Origin: Agrypnia vestita
Taxonomy: Eukaryota > Arthropoda > Insecta > Trichoptera > Phryganeidae
Reading direction: 5' to 3'
DNA: 64,000 bases
Assembly (NCBI GenBank): GCA_016648135.1
Contig: JADDOH010001981.1
Span: forward strand, 1-64,000
A model generated the notes under the pieces. It had not been told where the DNA came from, did not search any database, and saw only the letters and a list, made by a program, of their open reading frames with translations. The position numbers and the translations under genes were made by a program. This document shows, piece by piece, positions 55,215 through 64,000 of the stretch (the stretch's first letter is position 1; every line of letters starts with the position of its first letter).

Positions 55215-55875
55215 AAGGTACAGATACACATGCTTCTTTACTGGCATGCTCATAAATAAGCATGCCCAAAGCTAACAATCAAACACACATGCTTATTAGT
55301 GGCATGCTCTTGTCATAGAATAGAGACGCTCTTGTTCAAAATGGAAACTTTGCAAACTGAAATAGAAAATTCAAGTGAACCAATAAAACAAAAAAGTTCC
55401 CGAGTTTCCATCCGCACATTTTTGATTTTAGTTTGCCTATTAATAAAGTTTCGTAAACATAATTTCTCACTATATTATTTTTACACAACGGTGACCGAGT
55501 ATTCCACAGATATTCGTGATTCCTGTAATAAGTCACGAAAAGTAATGTTTTATCATCTCCCCAACGCGCCATATTTGTTTCATCTGTCGCGGACTGAGAA
55601 GATCGCATTGATAATTCTAGCCGCGAAGCCCGCGAATGACATAAGGATGCTCATAAATAAGCAAGTCTGTTCACACATGCTCCAAAGATATCCCTTCTCT
55701 ATGGTGAATGACAGTAGCATGCTTATAAATCAACCGGCGGTTGGTGCCACTAGGTGGCATGCTCATTTCTAGCAATATGCGTACACACATGTCACTAATA
55801 AGCATGCCACTATCAAAGTCGATACTGCGCATGCTCACGTGCCACTAAATAAGCATGTGTATCAGACGCCTTAGT
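55215..55875. mobile_element. MITE-like element rich in GCATGC palindromes
   Basis: The ends are inverted: AAGGTACAGATACACATGCTT (left) and the complement of AAGGCGTCTGATACACATGCTT (right). At least nine GCATG/CATGC-containing words cluster in the outer ~100 bp on each side (AAGCATGCC, GGCATGCTC). The left flank has TTAA and the right TTAG, so TTAA insertion is possible. The 157-codon frame inside (55299-55772) has no recognisable domain. Confidence 0.7.
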
Positions 55876-56075
55876 CTCCATAATTTCTCCAATAATAAAG
55901 TGTCGACCGACCTACCATACACCTTGCTGGGTATGCGCTCACTTATAAAGAGAGAAGAAGAGAGCTGGTGCTCATTCACTTTATAGTGACTACAGAAACT
56001 GTAGAGGTCGCTGGATTAAATAAACCACAAAAATTGTAATTATTTTTTCTGAAATAAGAGACCGCTATGTTAATA

Positions 56076-57348
56076 TTAGGTCCTTACATATGAATTTGGA
56101 GGGAGGAACATAAAGCCGATTTTTTTTTTATTATAATATATTTATTTAATCAAAGTATGTACCATTGCTATCTATGCACTTTTGCCATCTCATAGGTAGT
56201 TCATCGATCCCTTTACTAAAAAAACCATTCGGACGGGAATCAATAAAATCTTTGAAGGCGGTTTGGACTGCCCCATCGGAGTTGAATTTTTTCCTTTGCA
56301 AGAAGTTATCCAAATTTCAAAAAAAATGGTAATCTGTTGGGGCAAGGTCCGGAGAGTACGGTGGATGTCTTAGACATTCCAATTGAAACTCCTCTAATTT
56401 TGTAGCCGTCTGTTGTGCAGTGTGTGGTCTAGCGTTATCATGAAGCAGCAGTGGCCTAGAGCGATTAACCAGCCTCAGTTGTTTAGCAGCTAGCTTTTCC
56501 ATCATGGTTTGCAGTTGCTGACAATAGACATCTGCCGTAATCATCAGATTTAAGAAAGCTGTAGTGAACGACACCAGCACTAGTCCACCAAACGCTCACA
56601 AGTAACTTTTTTGGAGTCAATTTTCCCTTGGGACATGGTTTGGCTGGTTCGGCAGGGTTCAGCCATTGCGATGAGCGTTTCCGATTATCGTACAGGATCC
56701 ACTTTCCATCACAGGTAATGATTCGATTTAAAATCCCTTCATTATTGTGCCGGTTGAGTAATGCAACGCAGCAGTCAACGCGCGTTTGTTGATTTGCTTC
56801 ACTCAATTCGTGAGGTACCCACCTTTCAAGCTTTTTCACCTTACCAATTTGCTTCAAGTGGATTAAAACAGTTTTATCACTAACACCGCAGCCTGCAGCT
56901 AACTCGGATGTGGTTTGCGATGGATCCGCTTCCACAATAGCCTTCAATTCTTCATTATCAACTTTGGTCTCCGGCCGTCCACGGGGCTTGTTCTGCAGGT
57001 CGAAATTTCCAGAACGAAAACGTTGGAACCAAAAACGCACTGTGTTTTGTTTTGCGGCACCGTCGCCATACACATCATTAATCCTTCGAGCCGTTTCTGC
57101 AGCACTGGTGCCACGGTGGAACTCGTACTCGTAAATAACGCGATATTTCAAGTTTTTCATTTTGTAAACTGAGTGACGCAAAGAAAAAAACAATTGAGGA
57201 AAAAACAAATGAATTATAATTTTCAAAACACAAATACATGAGTAAATAGCTGTATAAATTTGGATTTGGAATTCCTAACCAAAGAGAAGATATTTGAGGT
57301 CAAATTTTCCAGTACGGCAAAACGCCAATATCATATGCAAGGACCTAA
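56076..57348 (-). mobile_element. mariner copy 3 (1273 bp, degraded)
   Basis: TTAGGTCCTTACATATGAA at 56076 and its complement ending at 57348, each flanked by TA (56074-56075, 57349-57350). Small deletions relative to copy 2 lie in the left subterminal region and in the transposase. Confidence 0.93.
56146..57160 (-). pseudogene. mariner transposase pseudogene, copy 3
   Basis: Spans the same start (ATG 57160) and stop as copy 2. A 5-bp deletion near 56541 shifts the frame between the first and second catalytic Asp. A C-to-T change at a CpG (CGA to TGA, near 56320) creates a stop just after the YHFF motif. The first D motif reads TCDGKW instead of TCDEKW. The helix-turn-helix region is intact. 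The copy cannot make a full transposase. Confidence 0.92.
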
Positions 57349-57728
57349 TATGTGGTGTGACAATTATATTTCAAAGTTTGCGTATATCTTACACCAACTT
57401 CAGAAAATCCTCCGGCTTAAATATCCAGAAAGGATTGAATATAAGTAGTGGCTCACAATATTTAAGGCTATTTACCATATGGCGCCATAATATATTACCG
57501 ACTTCCGCATTACATTTTCCAAAATTTACAATAATAGACAACTTACTTGCTTACATTTCGCTCAGCATGAACATCTAATACAAGTAGTAGGTTAGTTAGA
57601 GTGAATCGCGTCCACAACTAATTTTGATGATAGTGCTTTATGATGGTATTGTCCAAAAAAAATAAAATTAATTTATGTAAAAATATTACCTGCCTTTTGC
57701 AGGAATACCTTTATTTTTACTTTTTCAT

Positions 57729-58160
57729 TTGTACGCAGTCAACTGGAGTTTGGATCTGAATACGCATTATTCTACGTACAGTGAGCGACTTGAAAATATC
57801 CAACACAAATTTCTCAATATTTTAAATTTCCGTTCCCTTTTAGAATTCACCTCATACACACAAAGCGAGCGTTACCATAAAATCCCTCCTCTAACACATC
57901 GAAGATGTATACAAGATCTGTGTTATCTTTATAAAATCTTGAATAACTTGGTTGACTCGCCCTATTTATTGGAGCAAATAGGTTTAAGCTATCCTACATA
58001 CTCAACGCGTTCAAATAATTTATTTTACCAAAACTTTGGCAGGACTAACTACTTAAAAAACTGTTTTGTAACTCGTTCCGCTTTAAAATACAACCTGTTA
58101 AATTTTACAAATAACCTAGACATTTTTATTGACAATTTTATTTTATTTTAAATGAAACTC
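57729..58160 (+). pseudogene. LINE reverse-transcriptase ORF C-terminal fragment
   Basis: A 140-codon + frame: ERLENIQHKFLNILNF, then HRRCIQDLCYLYKILNNLVD, a YSTRSNNLFYQN and an RSALKYNLL motif. This is the W-x-P-[HY]-x-x-H-x-x-x-[IL]E-x-[IV]Q-x-[KR]F-L ... R-R-x-x-x-D-x-x-x-LYKI-[LI]-N ... TR region after the RT domain of jockey/CR1-type LINEs, in + orientation. The frame is uninterrupted to the stop at 58149-58151, but the endonuclease and RT domains are missing (5' truncation). Confidence 0.75.
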
Positions 58161-58450
58161 CGTAACCTCATATATGATTATTGAAATAAATTAAATACTT
58201 CTTTTTTAATCCCATTCCCTTCCTCTTCTCACCTTTCCCACTTTATGCATTATCATAATTTAAACTTTTATCACATATCCTTTATCATTTTTACTTAGTT
58301 TTTTTTACTAGCTTCGAGGAAACTTCACTGGTCATGTTAAATGAATATTTTGTTGATATTATATAATTTTTCTATTATACTGTACTGTATGTTTCCCAAA
58401 AAAAATATATATTAATTTTAGGTAAATCAGCATTTTTATTTTCATTACAG

Positions 58451-58864
58451 ATCCAAAACTTGTTGACGTTTCGAAGGAATGACAATTCATTCAGCGACCA
58501 TCCCAGCATGGGAAGCCATCTGTCGTCTGTCCACATTCTTGAAATTTTGACCAAAGCTCAGTCATTCTTCGGGGTCGATCCTGAGCTGCTGGAGTCTGTT
58601 AAGAGATGGGTGCAGCTGAGACAGGAAGAAGATGGAAGCTTCACACCCCTCCCTGCTGACATCAAGATATCGCTTCTTACCACTGACGCTGATATTGAAA
58701 GTGTGGGAAACAAGAAAAGTTCCGGCAACAACTACGAAGAATTGGATTACGGAATAGTGGAGAAATGGAAAAATCTTTCAAAGGATGTCATTGACCTGGA
58801 GAGGAATGTCGAAGTCACCGCGGACACCTTGACCACACTCTTAGAGATTGGAATAGAAAATTCG
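58451..58864 (+). CDS. CPAMD8: CPAMD8-like, window exon 5 (thioester-domain helices)
   Basis: Internal exon between TTTCATTACAG and TCG|GTAAAG, phase 0 at both ends, 414 bp (138 codons). LTFRRNDNSFSD corresponds to the A2M 'xLxYxxxDGSYS' helix end. SSVHILEILTKAQSFFGVDP corresponds to 'TWLTAFVLKTFAQAxxYIxID', and VKRWVQLRQEEDGSFTPL to 'LIWLSQRQKDNGCF'. The later VTADTLTTLLEIGIEN matches 'VTLSAYITIALLEI'. These are successive helices of the alpha/alpha toroid. An acidic, lysine-rich insert (IESVGNKK..LSKDVIDLERN) of about 45 residues is longer than in A2M. The frame is clean, so this looks like a live gene. Confidence 0.9.
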
Positions 58865-58989
58865 GTAAAGTTAACATTTCTGACTTAAAAACGATACTTA
58901 GCCAAACGTTGACGAATCAATTGAAAAGTTGTACAGAAAAAAATATTTGTTGACACCGTTTTAAATATCACAAAACTTCAGGCTTCCAA

Positions 58990-59272
58990 AATTTAGAATG
59001 AACTTTCAGGATGGACATGGTAAAATAAAAGGAGTTTTTGTGATGACCTATTTTACAACTAAAGTAGTCGAAAAAATGTATGAGCGATGCATTTTGTACG
59101 AACGCTGTCTTAACGGTACGAGATATTTAAATTCTTTCTATAAAGAAGTTGTAGAACTCAAAAATTTCTATAAAAAAACATATATCTATATGTTAAGGTT
59201 AATACACAAATTGATAAAATATGACTAAAAGTTACTAAAAATTTACGCATGTGAAGCCGGGTGGTAAGCTAG
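58990..59272 (+). mobile_element. Helitron-like element, copy C (5'-truncated)
   Basis: Matches copies A and B from the AATTTAGAATGAACTTTCAG region to the end, TTACGCATGTGAAGCCGGGT GGTAAG-CTAG followed by T. The TC 5' terminus and first ~110 bp are missing. The 76-codon frame across it is a by-product; equivalent frames in A and B differ. Confidence 0.55.
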
Positions 59273-59394
59273 TCTAATAAAGGCACAGAAAAAATTATTT
59301 CTGGTGGTTACTCAGCTATTCATCAATTCTTTTTATAATACTTGGTGATCGTGTTTGCTCTATATCCAATAACAAAGCGCAAGTAGTGTATCGT

Positions 59395-59612
59395 GGGTGT
59401 AGCTACTGCCGAACCACAATCGGTGTCGCCGGTGTAGCTACTGCCGAACCACAATCGGTGTCGCCGGTGTAGCTACTGCCGAACCACAATCGGTGTCGCC
59501 GGTGTAGCTACTGCCGAACCACAATCGGTGTCGCCGGTGTAGCTACTGCCGAACCACAATCGGTGTCATGGATACAGCTACTGCCGGACTACAATCGGTG
59601 TAGTGGCATGTG
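59395..59612 (+). repeat. 35-bp minisatellite, six copies
   Basis: AGCTACTGCC recurs at 59401, 59436, 59471, 59506, 59541 and 59576. The first five units are nearly identical (AGCTACTGCCGAACCACAAT, then CGGTGTCGCCGGTGT); the last is diverged. Units are contiguous with no spacers. Confidence 0.97.
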
Positions 59613-59774
59613 TCCCTTTCCACCACTACTTTTACCTTACTCATTAATTTACTAAATAATTCAATAAGCGCATTTTTGAAATAAAAGCATAGACATATAA
59701 ATAATGAAATTAATTTGTGTATAGTCTAGTGAGGCATTATAAAAGTAGTCATGGATGTAGGAATAAACAAATTA

Positions 59775-60055
59775 ATTCATTTCTTAATTAAGATAAATTA
59801 TAGGAGTCACACAGAGATGAAGCTATTTACACGGGAAACGTGTAAAGTAGTATTTTTAGGGTGGCCCAGGGCTTATGACTAGTAATGAGCTGGCTTAAGT
59901 GATCACTTTACACAATGTAACGTTCACCAAATCCACCAGTAAGAACATCCATGCATTATCAAATTTTTGAAAGTCGTTTATATGTTCTAAATAGTTTCTT
60001 TCATATATTCTAATGGACTATGCTAGAGACATTTAAGGTCCTTCCTTTGATAAAG
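59775..60055 (-). repeat. Dispersed repeat family A, reverse copy
   Basis: CACAGAGATGAAGCTATTTA, TGGCCCAGGGCTTATGA, AAGTGATCACTTTACACAAT, AGTAAGAACATCCATG and TATGCTAGAGACAT are the reverse of the 35865 copy in order. A second, split fragment may surround SINE S2 (60060-60110 and 60318-60360). Confidence 0.75.
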
Positions 60056-60114
60056 TGTGCATAAATTTCGCGTTTGGGTCACCCTATTAAAACTTTTATA
60101 TACATTTCCCTCGT

Positions 60115-60315
60115 CTCTCCCTCCTAGCGTAGTGGGTATATGACATTGGCTTCCCACACCGAGGGTTCCGGGTTCGATTCCCGGTGATGTCACAATTCAA
60201 TCTAAGTATTTACTTAAGCCTGGTTGTTTTGTGATGTATTTTGCTACTGTTATTGGGCCTCCTAACCTGTTAAAGCGTTTAAAAAAATGCTGTCAAAAAA
60301 GGCTCGATATAAAAA
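60115..60315 (+). repeat. tRNA-derived SINE (family S2), copy 2
   Basis: TAGCGTAGTGGGTATATGAC (A-box region) is followed by CCGGGTTCGATTCCCGG, a perfect B box inside a 5-bp stem (CCGGG/CCCGG). A non-tRNA body and an A-rich end follow. The tRNA-like part is intact at the T arm, but I could not fold a full tRNA. Confidence 0.6.
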
Positions 60316-60413
60316 GTGTGATATTTCTATAATTTATCATAATTAATAATTATCCCTCTAAGTAGTTGTATTCTCAAAAAATATTGTTAACTCATATCTA
60401 TTTTGATTTTCAG

Positions 60414-60523
60414 CTTGACGCAGATACCGTTTTAAGAGCGAAACAATTTTTGGAGAAAAACCTATTCAATGTATCATCTTCCTATCCTCTGGCCTCCATG
60501 GTCTACGCCTTAGTGCTTAGCCA
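60414..60523 (+). CDS. CPAMD8: CPAMD8-like, window exon 6 (thioester-domain helix)
   Basis: Internal exon between GATTTTCAG and CA|GTAAGT; it enters in phase 0 and exits in phase 2, 110 bp. It encodes LDADTVLRAKQFLEKNLF, then SSYPLASMVYALVLSQ. This matches the A2M toroid stretch 'VVRNALFCLE...xYTKALLAYAFALAG': a helix, a short loop, then the Y-x-x-A-x-x-x-YA-L helix. The consensus donor gives high confidence in the boundary. Confidence 0.88.
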
Positions 60524-60630
60524 GTAAGTGAAACATTGCATCATTCGCGTCAAATAAACACAATTGTTTATTCAGTTCATAAAACCCTCGTACAGCGGAC
60601 GGATACTTTATAATTCTCTGTGACTTCCAG
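60524..60630 (+). other. CPAMD8-like intron 6 (107 bp)
   Basis: Short intron GTAAGT..TTCCAG. It is the only small intron visible in this gene. Confidence 0.88.
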
Positions 60631-60782
60631 GAGCACCCTGGTACCCGAGGCTATGGAGCGTTTGCGCAACGCGTCCACCACAGAGGAGGGAGATTTCGGT
60701 TGGCCACATCCACTGCCCCGAAGGGAGGCTGACTGGCTGTACGAAGAGGACTCCACGAGGCGTGTAAATCCACCCCTATTAA
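60631..60782 (+). CDS. CPAMD8: CPAMD8-like, window exon 7
   Basis: Internal exon between GACTTCCAG and A|GTAAGT; it enters in phase 2 and exits in phase 1, 152 bp. It encodes STLVPEAMERLRNASTTEEG, then DFGWPHPLPRREADWLYEED. It corresponds to the A2M 'KRKEVLKSLNEEAVKKDNSVHWERP' segment of the toroid: a helix, then a loop with an aromatic W, usually a W/HWE motif. The loop is longer than in A2M. An N-x-[ST] sequon (NAS) is present, compatible with a secreted protein. Confidence 0.85.
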
Positions 60783-61599
60783 GTAAGTCAGGCTGTGAAC
60801 GTGAAAGCAAATTTTATTTCGCGCTTAGTTAACAAGTTAAACTTTTCAATTATTGTTACTCTTAATTCGAATACGATTTTTTTTGAACGAACAGATATAC
60901 AGAAATTTTGTTGATAATTTTTGTAATGAAATTCCCTCATCAGTTAACTTTAGAAAAACTTTTTTAAATAAGACTTATCCGTGGAGAGAATGTCGAGAAT
61001 TTTTTTTGTAATCATGAAAATACAAATCAACAAATTTTATTATAGGTTAATATTTAATATATAATTCCCACATTTTGCGGAAATATCCAATAATAAAAAG
61101 CAAAAAAAAATGTTGAAAATGTACAAAAATACAATATAATCGAAATGTTCTAAGCCAAATGTTAAAATCATTTTTATAAATTAAATTAATTAAATTGAAA
61201 AGCGAACATATATGAAAGGTCATAATTTAAAAAAATCACAATTAAATCCACTTAAAAATCACCAAAACCCACTTATATATTTCTTAAGTATTACATAATG
61301 TTCTAGAAAATTTATGATTTTAGACGAATAAAATTTAAGATATAGGTACAGATATTTAAAAAAATGAACCACAAAAATGAGAGAAATGCAAAATAAAAGA
61401 TTCAAACACAATCAATTTTTTTGTTCTATTTTATTTATCCAAATATATAGACGATCGTTTAGGCCGTCTGCTGTTATCAACTGGTTAAATATAGAACGAA
61501 GATATCGTGTATGATTTTTTATAGTATGTTCTGGAATTCTATAAACAACGGGGTTCCATAAAATGAATACCGCCTCTATTAAAAAATATTATTATTTTA

Positions 61600-61770
61600 A
61601 ATAGCTAATTGGTGCAGCTGCTGCGACTCACAAAGTGATCAAAACCCTATTCCAGGATAGTAGCAAGTTAGTCCTGTTTTCATACCACAAGTGAGAGCAT
61701 AATTTTAAAAAAGTAAGAATATTCATGCGAGACGAATTCCGTGTTTGAATCATTTCTCCTATAGCCGTGT
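61600..61770 (+). repeat. SINE family S1, copy with diverged head
   Basis: AGCAAGTTAGTCCTGTTTTC, CATACCACAAG and GTAAGAATATTCATG align with the body at 28045-28140. The tRNA-like head upstream is mutated. Confidence 0.5.
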
Positions 61771-61779
61771 CGGGTCCCT

Positions 61780-61935
61780 CCAACGTTAAGTATCAGTTGA
61801 GAGTATATCTCCCTATCTCTAGCGAAACAGCTCTTCCACCGTCCTTATCTCCGTCCAATCTCGTATATTACGGAGCCATGAGATCTGTTTCCTGCCGATG
61901 CGACGCCCTGTTTCCCTTCGATCTTAGATTAGATT
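61780..61935 (-). pseudogene. LINE ORF2 C-terminal fragment
   Basis: The - strand reads RRETGRRIGRKQISWLRNIR, then DWTEIRTVEELF. After a stop and a shift it reaches a D-R-x-x-Y segment. This matches the 'GRxRGRPRxxWxDNIKEWTG...xxELxRxAxDRxxW' tail found at the end of insect LINE ORFs. No RT core. Confidence 0.6.
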
Positions 61936-62269
61936 ATATTTAAATCCCGCTGCTTGTATTAGTTCCTAATTAATTCATTATTTGTGTTTCCATCTCATCC
62001 ATACAAAAAATATTAGTCGAGTTTTTAATTTTTTCTCACGTTTCAGCTGCCTATATTCTCCATAACCATCTCTGCAAATTAAGAATTGAACAAAATTTTA
62101 TAAATTCAAAACATATTATTATTTCGGAAATTGTCTGTTTTTTAATTAATTTTTTATTATTTTATGTATCAATTTGAAAAGAATTGATTGACACGGCATT
62201 AAAAGGAATTAATCTCAAATTTTAAAAGTATACGATATTAAAATATCAATTGCAAAAATTATTTATTAA

Positions 62270-62518
62270 CCGTAATGTTATTACCCGTAATTTCTCATAC
62301 CTTGCTTCCCATGATACCCGGGTACTCAACCTGGATGGACGTTCTCTCATATTATTATTATGTATGATATTTGGACAGTGTTCAAATAGCTCCTTAGAAG
62401 GTCACTACTTCTCTTAGCAGTGTATGTCTTCTCTTTAGTTCCCTCCCTTTCAAATTAATTTTATAAACTTGAAGTCGAAAGTGGGTACCCAGGTACTCGG
62501 GTAGTAGTAACATAAGGG
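62270..62518. mobile_element. piggyBac-like MITE with TTAA target duplication (~249 bp)
   Basis: TTAA at 62266-62269 and 62519-62522 flank ends CCGTAATGTTATTACCCG (left) and the complement of CCCTTATGTTACTACTACCC (right). CC-starting TIRs directly inside duplicated TTAA are the piggyBac signature. Inner GTACC/GGTAC words (ACCCGGGTACTC, GGGTACCCAGGTACTCGGGT) extend the symmetry. No transposase. Confidence 0.65.
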
Positions 62519-63112
62519 TTAATACTTACTTTATTCAACTAACATTAATAAATTGATTCGAATAACGAACTATGTACCAACCAACTGCTTTTGATTTATT
62601 TATCTCTGTAAATTAAGAATGTTTAGATTCAATTATTATTAGATACCAATATAGAACTTTCATTGAGCCTTAAGGAACGAGAATTTCCTTCACTTCTTCG
62701 GGGGCCTTTTGAATGTTTCTTCCGTACTAAAATTAGAGAGAGCAGTATTCAACCGCGTTTGGAAGTTTCAACCGTAGATGTTAAATGATGATGGCCTGGT
62801 TAAAATTTTAAATATCCCGCGTCACAGCTATGTTTGCGGCGCCATTTTTTTTTCCATTCTGGCCGTGCGCTCAAGTCGCAGACTTATAAATCAATTCTTC
62901 CAAATTGTAGTAAGTAGTGTCGGAGTCGGTAAAAAAGTCTACGGCTAGAGTGGCTGTGGCTTACGGAGTATCTCTTAGACATAGCGCGTGCTTTTTCTTA
63001 CTTCCCTGATACGACCCTGTTTTGTTAAGACATTTCCGCTAATGATATTAAAAATAAATAAATATTACATTTTCAAATAGCTGTTTCCACTGAAGTGATT
63101 TTTAATTTGCAG

Positions 63113-63299
63113 CTAGCCTGGAGGACTTCAAGGCCTCGCTGAGCACCCTCCTGGTGCACACTGCCCTGGGAGACCTCCGCAGTGCAGAGCCCGTGGCCAG
63201 ATACCTCTTCTACCGCTCACACCTGCTGGACAGCCACACCGAACTTCTGTACCATGCGGTCAAAGCATTCACCGCTTTCTCCGCACTGGCCTACGATCG
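63113..63299 (+). CDS. CPAMD8: CPAMD8-like, window exon 8 (last visible exon)
   Basis: Internal exon between AATTTGCAG and CG|GTTAGA; it enters in phase 1 and exits in phase 2, 187 bp. It encodes SLEDFKASLSTLLVHTALGD, AEPVARYLFYRSHLLDSHTE and LLYHAVKAFTAFSALAYD. This parallels the A2M stretch 'xEVEMTSYVLLAYL...NIVKWITKQxNxxGGFSSTQDTVVALHALSxY'. Here the usual GGF-x-STQDT is replaced by HLLDSHTELLYH, a further departure from the canonical domain. The rest of the toroid, the CUB part and the receptor-binding domain must lie beyond the right edge. Confidence 0.88.
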
Positions 63300-64000
63300 G
63301 TTAGATCTTTCGTTTTAATTTCATGTTGTGTTTATTTTCTAATTTTTTTTTTTTGTTTAATTTTATTTATTTATTAACGCCTTTTATAATAAGATGAAGT
63401 GTACATTAAATGAATTAGTACTTTTAATAAAATATCTAGAAAATTTTACACAGTGAATGACCAAGAAATACAAACAATTAAAATAATAATATAAAGTGTA
63501 GTCAATATAGCAGTAGCACAAAACTAAAAGACCATTAAAAGGCAACTATACAGTAAAAGCAAAAGCTGAAAGAAAGCATAATATATAAAAAATACAAAAT
63601 ATATATATAAAATAGAAAGCAATAGTACAAGCTTAGAAAATGATAATATAGGTAATAAAAATTTTACACAACAGTTATTAATTTAACCCCACCAACAATT
63701 AACATACAGACCACATATTTAAATCCAATGTGACGAATACTAGTAACTTTCAATACACCTTTTAAAATTTATTTGAATATTATTGAAATTATAAAGTTGA
63801 TGGCAAAACTTCAAGTTGCTCTACTGTTTGCTAGTCTAGGAAGCCTTTGCAATGGGGAATGAAAGAAGTAGTTAGTAGCTGCAGTTTCCATGGCAAAACT
63901 TGCATGACTTCTAGTTACGCGAGATGAAGCAGATACGTTCTTATAGTTGAGAAAAGTCGATAGTTCCGTTTATGTTAAGCTTATTTTTATTTATTTTAAT
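63300..64000 (+). other. Start of CPAMD8-like intron 8, continues outside window
   Basis: Begins GTTAGA. AT-rich with an ATTT-type simple run at 63355-63375. 63370-64000 could be the 3' end of a reverse-oriented LINE next to that run, but no protein motif was firm enough to call it. Confidence 0.6.

Larger units (their letters stand above)
54576..58450 (+). other. CPAMD8-like intron 4 (3.9 kb)
   Basis: Holds an LTR fragment (54605-55012), a GCATGC-rich MITE (55215-55875), mariner copy 3 (56076-57348) and a LINE tail (57729-58160). 55876-56075 contains a TATAAAG and a later AATAAA but no identified element. 57351-57728 and 58161-58450 hold nothing recognised. Confidence 0.8.
58865..60413 (+). 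other. CPAMD8-like intron 5
   Basis: Contains Helitron-like copy C (58990-59272), a 35-bp minisatellite (59395-59612), family A in reverse (59775-60055) and SINE S2 (60115-60315). The short gaps hold nothing recognised. Confidence 0.8.
60783..63112 (+). other. CPAMD8-like intron 7 (2.3 kb)
   Basis: GTAAGT to TTTGCAG. Contains a SINE S1 copy (61600-61770), a LINE tail (61780-61935) and a piggyBac-like MITE (62270-62518). 60783-61599, 61936-62265 and 62523-63112 hold nothing recognised, apart from a GCGGCGCCATTTT run near 62837. Confidence 0.8.

Noticed and set aside
55299..55772. 157-codon + frame
   Set aside because: It lies wholly inside an inverted-repeat MITE, shows no domain, and a same-size frame exists on the opposite strand.
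58998..59228. 76-codon + frame
   Set aside because: It spans a Helitron-like non-coding copy; related copies A and B do not keep the frame.
59395..59612. 35-bp direct repeats as a possible CRISPR array
   Set aside because: Units are contiguous with no unique spacers, there are no cas genes, and the locus is eukaryotic; it is a minisatellite.

Overview
The window looks like genomic DNA of an arthropod, most probably an insect. It is AT-rich, there is no operon-like gene density, coding sequence is cut by GT..AG introns, and most of the rest is eukaryotic transposon debris: mariner, pogo, Helitron-like, Penelope-like, LINE, SINE, LTR and MITE copies. I see no basis for naming an order. No bacterial or viral genes, CRISPR arrays or rRNA genes were found.

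Only one host gene is visible. Eight + strand exons between 44569 and 63299 join in consistent phase (1747 bp, 581 complete codons plus partial codons at both ends) and continue beyond the right edge. They encode the middle of an alpha-2-macroglobulin/complement-family protein: the segment before the thioester domain, then an inserted farnesoic-acid-O-methyltransferase-like (FAMeT, Methyltransf_FA) domain, then most of the thioester (alpha/alpha toroid) domain. An A2M protein carrying a FAMeT insert is the architecture known for CPAMD8, so I call it CPAMD8-like. The position of the thioester CGEQ motif is alanine/serine-rich here, with no Cys or Gln, so this domain probably cannot form a thioester. 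The N-terminal macroglobulin exons are not in the window.

Layout. 1-10493: a complete-looking LTR retroelement (LTRs of about 1.04 and 1.19 kb, PBS- and PPT-like sites). Its 8.3 kb interior has no gag-pol but a series of internal tandem duplications, like a large non-autonomous LTR element. 10494-44568: exon-free DNA, intergenic or a very long intron. It holds a Penelope-like (PLE) C-terminus, two mariner copies (one with an intact 339-codon transposase, one split by a nested pogo-like element), Helitron-like termini, LINE tails, SINEs, foldback elements and a 228-bp perfect spacerless palindrome. 44569-63299: the CPAMD8-like exons, with introns carrying a second PLE fragment, a third mariner, three MITEs, an LTR fragment, a 35-bp minisatellite and SINEs. 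63300-64000: start of the next intron.

The most unusual themes are the coding-free LTR element; repeated pairs of head-to-head PLE termini, most carrying hammerhead-ribozyme-like cores; the loss of the thioester motif in very GC-rich exons; and a potentially intact mariner. All calls come from reading the sequence; no similarity search was run, and boundaries given as approximate are by eye.
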